Assembly: GCA_026724425.1 (NCBI GenBank)
Contig: JAIUCV010000003.1
Span: forward strand, 65,525,088-65,589,087
DNA from: Erythrophleum ivorense
Lineage: Eukaryota > Streptophyta > Magnoliopsida > Fabales > Fabaceae
DNA: 64,000 nt
Direction: 5' to 3'
This document shows, in pieces, positions 24,193 to 35,000 of the stretch. The number at the start of each line of letters is the position of its first letter. The stretch's first letter is position 1. The translations under genes were made by a program, and so were the position numbers. The notes beneath the pieces were generated by a model. The model ran no database searches. It was given only the letters and a program-made list of their open reading frames with translations, and was not told the origin of the DNA.

Positions 24193-27100
24193 GAAACTTG
24201 CTCTTGTATGGCACCAAGACCACTTAATGCATTAGCAAGCCTATTAGTTGATATTGGGCATAAATTGAAAGCTAACTTGCCAATCCCGCTAAAGCATACA
24301 AATGATAATGTGAAGAACTTAGTTAGCAAGGCAGTCATTAAGTCCTATTCTTGGAATCATATTCACCACAAGCTTAGCATCCAATTCCATAAATGATGTT
24401 GCTAAATCCCTTATCCTAAGCTGGGATAGCCTAATTTGAATAACCCAAAGTTCATTTGTAAACACTTGGCAAGGGCTTAGCCTTCGAGAAAAGTTAAGAG
24501 ATCAAACTACCTTCATTATCCTAAAGAAAGCCTTCATAACCCTTAAGAAGTTTTAAAATAGAATCATTGTAGTAGAGTTTAACTTTACTGAAGGGTAAGA
24601 ACTTCCAACGAACAGGGGAAATATTAGTTACAATCAGCATCCTATTAGGTAGCTTCTTACAATCAATGGAGAGAAAATTACAAACATAAAACAAGCTCAA
24701 TAACAAAGTTTTAAGAATGGCAAAAAACCATTTTTAAGCAAGTTGCGATTTTACCACTTCCATAGAAGCCAAACCTCATAACCTTGGGTGATCTTCCATG
24801 GACAAGTTGAACTAAATACCAACTAGTCACAAATATTAATTCCAAAACAATCTTCCAGAGTACAAGAGAAAAATAGGCCTTGATGTGTAGGTTTCACTAG
24901 GTAACTCCATAAGTATTGGGCAAACTTGTAATCACAAAGAACATAAAGTTCATCCTTGACACAACCATGGCATTATACATAGTGGGGGTTCGAATAGCTC
25001 TAAACACTTTGATGAGCATTAATAAGTAGTCTATGATGATAGGCTAGCCAAAAGAAGCAATGAATCCTCTTTGGTCCTTCCTACTTCCAAATATGATTCT
25101 ACAAAGAATGAGTTCTGCAAGTAAGAATATTCATGAAGAGCTTGTAAGCACTTTTAATAATATAGCTACCTAGTTTTTCAGTACTCCATGTATAAACATC
25201 ATGACTACAATTAGAGGGAGGAAAAATGATCAACAAAATCTTAGAGAAAGTATCAGGATCTAAGAATCTCTTTAAATGGTCAAAGTCCTAGTCTCCTTTG
25301 TTAAAGAGCCCATCACAAACCTTACATCAATCGGTTTTAGCATTGGTTGCATTGTTAGCCATCTCTCTAAGACACAAGTTGGGCCCTACCCAACAAAAAA
25401 AAAAAGAATTAATGACTTACCATTTCTAAATTGCCACATGCAACCCAAGATTATGTTACTGAAATGTAAATTTTCACAGAGGAGAATCACTAGGCTTAAT
25501 AACAAAAGCATCAATGCTTTTATTAGCAATATACTTACTATGTAGAACAAAGTCCCTAAGCTAGAGGTGGCATTAGAAATCTTCCATGTAAGTTTACCAA
25601 CGCAAGCCCTATTCATCATATCCAAATTCTTGAAGCCTAAACCCCCAAGCCACTTAAGCTTGCAGATGCTTTCCCAACTAACAAGATAAGCTTTTTTGCA
25701 ATTAAAATTATATCTTTAGATAAAGTTATGTTATAATAAGGCAACTTGGTGGCAAACATTAATGGGAATGCTGGCAAGCTGCATAGGATAGATGGGTATA
25801 ACATTCAAAACAAAAATGGCAAGAACAATTCTCCTACCCTAGATAAACATTAAGCTTTCCATTTTGCAAGTTTCTATTGCACTTTTTTTTGTCATAAAAG
25901 AAAAATCCTAGTGAGAATTTCTTTCTCTACTTAAGGGAACCCCAAGATATCTACCCAGATTACAAGTAGTTTTGAAGCTTAAAGCTGAAACAAAAGAAGA
26001 TATAAGAGAAATAGGAACATTTCAAGGGAAGGAAATAAAAGACTTACCTTTATTAACTTTTTTCCCTGACAGATTGCAAAAGGAATCCAAGCAACGATTA
26101 ATGTAATTAATTTGGTCAAAAAAGGCATCTCTAAAGAGAATAAAGCCATCCATAAACATAAGGTGAGAGATATCAGGGCCCGAGTGTCCTACTCTAAAAG
26201 ACTTCCACTTACCATTTATGACCTAGTGACTAACAATATGAGAGAACTTATCTATGCATAAGACAAAAATATACTAAGATATAGGATCCCCTTAAGGAAT
26301 ACCACAAGAAGGAGTGAAAAAATCAATAATATCTCTATTCCAAAGCACATTTAAAGTAGAGGACATGATAAAATGCATAATCAGTTAAGCAAGATTATTA
26401 TCAAGACCAACCCAACCAAGATTACTATCAATGAAACTCTAATTTTGTCGTAGACATTTTCAAGATCAATTTCAATGGCAAAATTTTTTTGCCATTCATA
26501 CACTTCATAAAATGGATTATCTCCTAGCCTAATATAATATTATCTTATATGCATTAACCAAGAATAAAACTCATTTAAAGAGGAAAGATAACTTTATCAA
26601 GGATAGGGTTAAGTAGATTAGCGAGCACCTTGGTGAGGCATTTATAGGAGATATTACATAAAGAAATAAGCCTAAAGTGAATGATAAATTCGAGTTCTCC
26701 ATTTTATAAGAATAAGCATAATGAGAGTTGTATTAATCTCAAATAAACAAATATTACTTTTGAAAGCCTTTGAGACAAACTTCAAAATACTAGGACCTAT
26801 AACCTCCCACTTGGATTGGTAGAAAATAAGAGAGAAACCATCAACACATAGGGATTTATAAGCACCCATGGAAAAACAAAACACTTTTAATTTCCTCTAT
26901 AGTAAACTTATGTGTCATATTATTCATAGACGACAAATCAATAGAAGGGTAATCAATAAGAGTCCTAAAAAAAGTTACATTATTATTCTTCTCATAAAAG
27001 GGACACTTAGAATAATTGACTGCATGATTCTGAAAAAAAGTTAAGTCTTTAATCTAGTTACTGTTATTGTCTCTGAAAGTTAAGATTTCATTTTTATGCT

Positions 27101-28200
27101 TTATAGTGATAGTTTTTACATGATAATATTTTGTATTATGATCACTTTGAGTGATCGATAATGTTCTAGCCTTCTAGAACCAAAATAAATTTTATTGGAA
27201 AAGAACTTCATCAAGCTCTTCCTATAGAGACACCTCAAAATTTTTGAGAAAGATAGAGTAATGAAAGGACAAACTTTTTTGGAGAGTAATTAAACAATTC
27301 TTTCTCTTTCTTATGTGCCCAACAGTATTGTTATTCCATACCAAAACATCATCTTTGAAGGTGCTAAGAGCTACAGGTGGTGAAAGGACATTTCTCCACA
27401 AATTTTTCAAAAAAATCCATACTTAGCATGATTAAGCCAATAAGCTTCAGATCTAAAAAGGTGATTCCAATTACCAAACATTTTTGTGTTATCAAGCTAG
27501 ATTATAGAGGATGATGATTTGAAAACTTTAAGCGAGCTAAGGTGGTAACAAAGCTCTCAAGGAAAGAAATGACCCAAAAGGCATCCCTTAAGACTTGATC
27601 TAACATTTAAAAAATCCTCTTAAAATGCTACAACTTAGGACCATACAAATGAACTGGGATCTCATAAAACCTAAGTCAAGAAGATGGCACCTATTTATTT
27701 TTTCCAAAAACATATGACACCAGGCCATATTGATAGGAGTTGCACCCTTGTCATTCATATTACCTATATCATTGAAATCACCTGCAATAAACCAAGGGAT
27801 ACTAAAGGAATTTGTTAGAAGTTCAAGATCTTGCCAAAGTCGTTCCTTAAAATTGGAATGAGGAATAGCATAAATTCTAATAAATTAAAAGGTCTTCACA
27901 TCTCTTTTAGTAATAATAGTGTGAATAAATTAATGAAAAGAATGAATAACACTAACAACAACCTTATCCATCTTCCAAGCTAACTAGATGCCACCAAATC
28001 TGCCTAAGCTTAGAATAATAAGAAAATTATCAAAACCAAGTTCATGAAACTTCATTGAAGCATCAATTATGCTACAACATGTTTCAACTAAAGCAATAAT
28101 ATCAAGATGTGTGTAGTTATAAACTAAATGCGGTGTACCATAAAAAACTCTTCCCAATAACACCTTTAATGTTCCATACCATTATTTTATTGAGGACAAA
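24060..28200 (-). pseudogene. LINE ORF2 remnant: endonuclease, RT, zf-RVT, RNase H
   Basis: Endonuclease start MVWNIKGV near 28180 and core WFIAGDFNDIGN near 27790. Linker LSTFKDDVLVWNNNTVGHI near 27350. Reverse transcriptase with MGAYKSLCVDGFSLIFYQ near 26860, FRLISLCNISYKCLTKVLAN near 26660 and HLMFMDGFILF near 26160, where the catalytic ADD of active elements is degraded to MDG. zf-RVT region with LGGLGF and CVGKLTWKI near 25650-25560. RNase H tail NRLANALSGLGAIQEQV near 24240. The order is that of plant L1 elements. No intact frame remains. Confidence 0.85.
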
Positions 28201-28889
28201 AGAAAAAGGTTACACCATTTGCATGGTAGTAGTAGCTTTATTGTTCTTAGTGCGCATCTTTTCTATGTGAGAAACCCCAGCCTATAAAATTGCCATCATC
28301 ATGATCCATTGGGTCAGGACTATAGGCCATCAAATTAAGATCAAAAAGGCCTAGAAGGATGGCCTACATATTGAATAGGAAAATTTTGATGTGGATTAGG
28401 AGAGACAAGGATCAAGCTTAGGCCTTATTTTTTGCAAATTTGAAAGATTTGGACCTAATAGAAATAATACTAAAAGAGCTTAAAATATTCTCTTTACCTT
28501 GGCCCACCATTGATCTAACCCTCAAATTATCAATTTTCACAATATTTTGGATATTTTTCCTAACTTACCTATTACTTGGGTTGTATGATTTAACATGTAC
28601 CTTGGGCCTATCATTCATATCATGAAGTATTTGTGAAGATCTCATTTTCAAATCATTGTTATTATCACATTGTAAATCCCTTACAAACTCGTAATTAGAT
28701 CTTCCTTATTAATCTTAGCTAATGATTCAAATTTAGATGCTGAGATTTTCTCCTTAAAATTTTTAATAACTCTTTCCTTGATTTCATAAGATATTCACAC
28801 CTTTTGTGTGATTGTTCATGGGCCTCATTAAGTCGTTAGAGCCGATGGCCATTTGTGATTATAAGCTTCAACATCTTTCTTAAGAACAC

Positions 28890-29335
28890 ATCTTTCGTCA
28901 CCCTCGTAAGCCTTTACTTTACCTGAGTAACCTTCAACATAATGGCCAAAATGCCTACAATGGAGATAGAAAAAATGAAGCCTTTCTTGCTCAAGTTTAT
29001 AAGTTTTACCTTTCTACTTGAAACACGGCAGTATCAGGTTTAAGAAGATCAAGTTCCATACAAATACAAACAAACCTCCCTTGAGCTTGCCAAAAAGCAT
29101 TAAAATCAACTTTGATTGTTTTTCTAAATCTATTGCCCATGTAACTGAGAAACCTCAAATCATAATACTCATTATGAAGGTTAAAGATCCTAACCCAAGT
29201 AGCCACCTTGTCCATGCTAGCAATCTCGGGATCAAAGTTAAGATTCCAATGCCTGATAGTGAGATAGTGATCATATATTATCCATGGTCCACCTACTAGA
29301 GCAAAGTCAAAGTTCTTATCACTAGTGAATTTCAT
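28890..29335 (-). pseudogene. LINE ORF1 remnant (DUF4283, zinc knuckle)
   Basis: The 109-codon open stretch 29335-29006 matches the DUF4283 domain of plant LINE ORF1 proteins: FALVGGPWIIYDHYLTIRHW, ATWVRIFNLHNEYYD, MGNRFRKTIKVD. A broken zinc-knuckle follows (YLHCRHFGHYVEGY, about 28970-28920). These are RNA-binding parts of the LINE ribonucleoprotein. It lies just upstream of ORF2 in the same orientation, as expected. Confidence 0.85.
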
Positions 29336-30099
29336 TAAAAAAAAAAATGCTTAAATAAACCTACGTAATAACTTTATTCTTAGTCCACACTTGTTGAAGA
29401 TGAAACTTAAAGTCTTTGTATCCAATTGTCCTGCCAATAGCTTAATGATTAAGGAATTCCTCCAAGGATGATGCAATCTCTTTTCCACTTTGTGTGAAAA
29501 GATAAATTCAAAGCATTCATAAACACCATCTACTATTTCAACATTCTAAAGGTCTTTAGGGTTGTCCTCTAATCTCCTATCTTTGTTCACACCACTATCC
29601 TTAACCTCCTCATCACTAAGAGACCATGAATCATCAGAGTTAACATCATTATCTACAAAGGACAAGTCACCTACAACGTTGGTTCTAGTGAGCATTTGCT
29701 TTATAGAACTTCTTTGATCTCGCACTAGCATCTATAAAATGGTTATCATAGCAAACAACATTATCATACTTCGTCATATATCTTGTTCCTTATTTGTAGC
29801 TTACCTACCCCTGGACTTATCACCCTCCATCAGTTAATCAACTACTTTGAATCAATATCCTTCATTGTATTCTCCTACTTATAACCAATTTGAGAAAAAA
29901 AAAAAAACAGTAGAAGATGAAGCAAATATAGTAGGGTATTTGTACAGGCAAACATGGAATGAATTAATTATTTTTAGTTAAAGATGATAAGATAACATTG
30001 ATTGTTTAATGAGTTGTTTGATTGTCTAAATTTTAAATATTTGTTTATATTATTTGTTGTAATGTTTAATGTAATTTATGGTCAATTTTTTTAGTGGAT

Positions 30100-31161
30100 T
30101 AAACGAGTTAACTTTGATAATGCATTGGGCTTGGCATTTTTTTAACTCTTAACAAATAGGCTAATTAAAATTTAATTGAAAAGTTGTTTTTACTAGTTTG
30201 TTGCCAATTAAAGCCAACATTTAGAATAAGAAATGTATTACATCCATGTTATGTTGTTGAAGAAAAGTACATCGAGCATTTTCATTTATTATGCGAATGG
30301 GTCCAACATGTTTGGTTTCCTTGTCTGCTCTCTTTTAAAATTGATCAATGTAGAATTACTAGAACTGAAGTTTGATTAATTAAGATGTTGATTAATTTGG
30401 GATTGGAAGAATTTGAAAAGGCTAAAATTACTATGCTCTTTTGATATATTTGAAAAGCTAGATGTGGGTGGGTGTTTACTATACCATGGATCATGTTATA
30501 ATGATACTTTACGAATAGTTAGCAAACAAATGGATAATGTCTGATGATATTTTGATTGTTAATTCTATTAATTCTACTATTGTGTGTTGGTACACTCCAA
30601 GGTTGTTAAAAAATTAATGTTAATGGTAGCTTTTATATTAATACTATAAAAGTTGGTATTGGGGTTATTATCAAATATTGAAACGGTGAATTAGTGGAAT
30701 TTATTTGTTCCCCTGTATTGTGGTAGCTCTTTTAAAGGGGTACATATGGCATTGGATTTGGACTTGAAATAAGTAAAAATAAAATTTGATTGTAAAGAAT
30801 TAATAGCAATTGTTAATTCTAATTTTGCTTGTCTAAATTGGAAAAGTTTGCAAATTTGTGGAAGATGCTATTCAATTTAGCAAGAGGTTCTCTTTATGTT
30901 CTTTTTCTTTGATTTCTAGATATATTAACCAAGTCGCTGATTGGTTTGCCCTGCATTCTAATAGAGGGATATGTCTGTTAGGATAATAATCTTTTTTCCC
31001 GTCCTTTTTTTAATCAATTATTTATAGGAATTTGAATGATCCTAAATAAGAAGTGGGCTAAGTTGATATGTTATAACTAGCCCTTAGTTTATTTTGTATT
31101 TTCTTATGTTTTAAATGAAATTTCAATTGGCCAAAAAAAAAAGAAAAAAAGAAAAAAAAAA
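30100..31161 (+). mobile_element. 5'-truncated LINE (zf-RVT, RNase H, poly(A))
   Basis: Plus-strand remnant of a second L1-type element. zf-RVT at about 30184-30350 (RNVLHPCYVVEEKYIEHFHL, CEWVQHVWF). An RNase H domain about 30600-30970 (VNGSF-like start, GIGVIIK, VEDAIQFS, YINQVADWFALHSNRG), broken by stops. An A-rich tail at 31133-31161 is the natural LINE 3' end. It lies divergently to the larger LINE on its left. Confidence 0.8.
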
Positions 31162-32028
31162 ACATGCCACTTTAGCCCTGCGCCATTAACATGTAACTTG
31201 TTATTGGGTAACTTTTTGACAACTCTAATTATATAATTATCTAACTTTCAAAATAATAAATGATTATATACAATCAGTGAATTTTTTAAAAATATGAATA
31301 ATAAGTAAAATGTCAAGCATTATTTAAATTTTTAAATAAAATAAATTCAAAAACTAATTTTTATCAAATAATAAATAAACGTGTGCATATCATATCACTG
31401 TAAATAATTACTTTGTTAATAATTCTTATTTGTGTGTAAGTGTACATATTATATATATATACATATATATATTACTTGATTAAATGAAAATATTTAGATA
31501 ATTTGTAAGAAATGTTGAATTGGAAAATATAGCAATAAATCAAAACAAAAGGGAAAATAAAGCGACGAGACCCCAATTGATTAAAAGAAAAAAAAAAAAG
31601 GCGACGAAATAAAGACGACGCGGCATGAGAGTTTGGTTTTCGTCAGCTAAACAAAATCTTGAAAGTACGAGGCTTTCATCTGTGCAATATCGGCGACAAT
31701 CGGCGTCTGTGATCCGTTAGTCTTCCTCTATTCCCTTTCTGCTTAGCTTTTACTTCCAGAATTGCATCGTTCTGAATTAGGGTTTAGGTGACAAAACCTG
31801 GAGCAAAACTTAATTACGATTACGAAACCAAGTGACGGTTTTTGTGCTGAACACGAAGAAATTTCCCTATTAGTCCCTATGCTTTAAAAATTTCTAATTG
31901 GGTCTTATAATTTTTGAACTGTATGATTAGGTTTACGTTTCCTACAAATCTATTGTAGCTCCATTTTTTGGTTTTCGCTCAAATTTCTTCCTTTTTCCTT
32001 TTTTTTTTTTAATTCAGATTGTTGAACC
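31162..32028 (+). promoter_or_regulatory. Upstream region and probable 5' UTR of the AT-hook gene
   Basis: The 31620-31800 stretch is GC-richer than its surroundings, as plant 5' exons often are. A pyrimidine run ending TTAATTCAG at about 32000-32016, 13 bases before the start codon, looks like a splice acceptor, so a 5'-UTR intron is likely. The donor may be the GT near 31789. No TATA box can be assigned with confidence. Confidence 0.45.
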
Positions 32029-35000
32029 ATGCCAAAGAGAAAGGGACGAGGGCGAGGACCAGCACGAGGACGACTAAGAACGTTAAGTGGTGAGAAGCTT
32101 CATGAGAGTGGCAACTTGGACATTCCTGTTAATCCATCGAAGATGGTGGAAGTCGATGGAGGTTCTGGCTTTGAGGAGGAGCATGAAGCAGGTATAGTTA
32201 TGGATTAGTATATATCTTATCCTCCTGTTTTGTTGTGTCCCTTTATTCCCCTTCTTTATTTATTCTTTCGTAAGGGAAAAATATGTGGGTTAAACTGCGA
32301 GGGGCATATGTATGCTAATACTTGTCTTATATCCAATACGTTTTCTGTTGTTTTTTGATTAGCAAACTGCGAGGCAATTAGGGTATTTGTTTTTTGTTAG
32401 TGGATACAAGTACCAAGCCTAAAAGAAAGAGAGTTGGAGAACCAAGAGGATCAACAGTTCTGAATAAGTTCCAAGAGAATGCGGATGGCAACTTGGCTGT
32501 TCCCGCTAATCCTTTAAACGTAGCAGAAGTAGGTGCTGCCCGTTGGGAGGACTCAGAGGTGCGGGAAGCAGGTAGAGTTACAACTTTCATTTTTATTAGT
32601 ATTTATCTGATCTTCCTGTATGCTTGTATCCCTTCTTTCATATCTTTAACGATAAAGGAACAGTTATGATAAAATGCAAATGCTATATGTTTTTTGCATA
32701 TAAACTTATTTTTCTATGTTGAATGTGATGTTTATCCATAATTAAAAGTATTATCAAATTGCATGGGGTAATTTTTAACGGACTAGAATGTGTTGACATG
32801 TGCTAAAACTTGTGTTTTATCCAATATGTTTTCTGTTGTAGGTGCAGGTAATGCATCTAAGGGCAAGGGACGACTCCGTCCAAGTGGGTCAATGGTTCAG
32901 AAGTTTCAAGAGAATGCAGATGGGAAGTTGGACGCCCTCATTTCAAACATAGTGGGAGAAGTTATTGGCCGATTAGAGCAGGAAGCAGGTACACTTATAA
33001 TTACAAATGTTTTAGTAGTTATTTAATTCTCCTTTTCACTTGTTTTCCATCTTTCTGCTTTTCAGCTATATTTATATATGTTATTTACCATTTAGCTTTT
33101 TTGGTTGTCCAATACCCTATTATAGAAGACGATTGCTGGTAGCAATTTCAATAACTAGTTTACTACTTTTATATTGCATGTTATCTCTCTCTATTTCTCG
33201 ATCTTTTAGTGCCTGTTATCTGTAACGCTATCGATTTTTTATGTTCCTTGTTACCCTTTTTTGGTGGAAGGGACATGCTAACACTTGTCTTGTATGGAAT
33301 ATGTTCTCTGTTTTTAATGCAGGTAACACGCCTATGAGAAAGGGACGAGGACGACCAAAAGGGTCAACAAGTCTGAAGAAGTTTCAAAGGAGTGCAGATG
33401 GCAACATGGACATTCTAAATAATCCATCAAACTTAGTGGAAATAGGTACTGGATTTGAAGAGGAGCAGCAGGCAGGTATAGTTATAAGTTACATATGATT
33501 TAGTTTTGATTTTGTGCTCCTGTTTCCTTGCATCGCTTCTTTCTTCTATCTAATGATATTTTTTTTCTTCACTCTTGTTTACATATGATTTAGTATTTCC
33601 ACGAGGCATATAGTATATGTTTTTCATATAGAAACTTTTATATGTTGAATTTGATGCTTATCCATATTTAAAATTTTGTTCTATATAGCATGACATAATT
33701 CTTAATGGACTAGAATAGTTTGACGTTCTGTACCTTGAGTTTGCTGGTTCTCCAATTTGCTATTAGAAGATAGCTTTTACCATTTTCAATCACTACTTTA
33801 TAGTGCCTCCTTTCTAAGTTGACCTTAAATACCTGCTGTCTTTTTTATTGTTGTCATTCTTTTGTTTACTCTTTTCTGGGGAGGGGGGAATTGGGATGCA
33901 CTATATATGCTAACGGTAACACTGTAATGCATGTCTTATACTCTGCTGCCCCATATGTTTTGTGTTTAAGATACTGGTGCCACACTAAAGAAAAAGGGAC
34001 GAGGACGGCCAAAAGGATCAACGGGTAAGAAGAAGTGTCAAGAGAGTGCTGATGGCAATTCGGGCATTTTCAATAATCTATCAAACTTACAGGAAGTGGG
34101 TCACAGTGCTGAAGAGGAGCAGGAGGCAGGTAGACTTATAAAATACATGGAAATAATTAGTAGTTATCTTGTTCTCCCGTTTACTCCCTGCTTTTCTCTC
34201 TAGTGTTTCTTCTTTCATAAGAAAAATATGTACATACATTTTTTTGAGGCAAATGCTATATGATTTTCCAATGTTGATTTGTGTCTAATTGATCCTTATC
34301 CATACAAAAAAGCTATTAACCAATAGGATGAAATGATAATTATTAATGGACTAAGATGAGGAGAATGAGAGTGGTCCTAGAGCAACGAACCCGCACGTGT
34401 AGTGGGTGGAGAGAGAATGAGTGGGTTATGGATATTTTGGCGTGAGGAGATAGCAAGGAAGACTAAGGAAGAATTGGGAAGCAGTCTGGAGAGCCTCTGA
34501 CTTCTCAAATGTCAGAGAATTCTTCCCAATTCTTCCTTAGCCTTCCTTGCTATCTCCTCATGCCAAAATATCCGTATCCCACTCATTCTCTCTCCACCCG
34601 CTACACGTGCGGGTTTGTAGCTCTGGGACCACTCTCATTCTCCTCATCTCTTGCTTTGGGACCACTCCCATTTTCCCCAACTCCTCTTTTATTCCTTTGT
34701 CTTCTGCTGTATACATGCAAGACCCTCCGCCCACTATGGTTATTGGGCTCATCAGACTATAATAGTTAGGACCAATTTCAAGTACTGCATATATTGTGGT
34801 TTCTATCTATTTCTTGGCTCTCTCACTCTTTTTCCTTTCCTTTCTTTCTTTCTTTCTTTCTTTCCAGTTACAATTCCAATGCCCATGGGAAGGGGACGAG
34901 GACGACCAAAAGGGTCAACAGCTGGGCAGACTCATCGACAGAATGCAGGTGGAAAGTTGGATGTTCTCATTTATAGATATGAAATATGATGGCTGTAGGT

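Larger units (their letters stand above)
24000..29900 (-). mobile_element. L1-type (non-LTR) LINE, degenerate, near full length
   Basis: Read on the minus strand it gives ORF1 (DUF4283 plus zinc knuckle, about 29335-28900), then ORF2 with endonuclease, reverse transcriptase, zf-RVT and RNase H in order, ending about 24060. Plus-strand T-rich sequence near 23998-24004 may be the worn poly(A) end. Both ORFs are full of stops and frame changes. The ends are approximate and no target duplication was identified. Confidence 0.85.
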
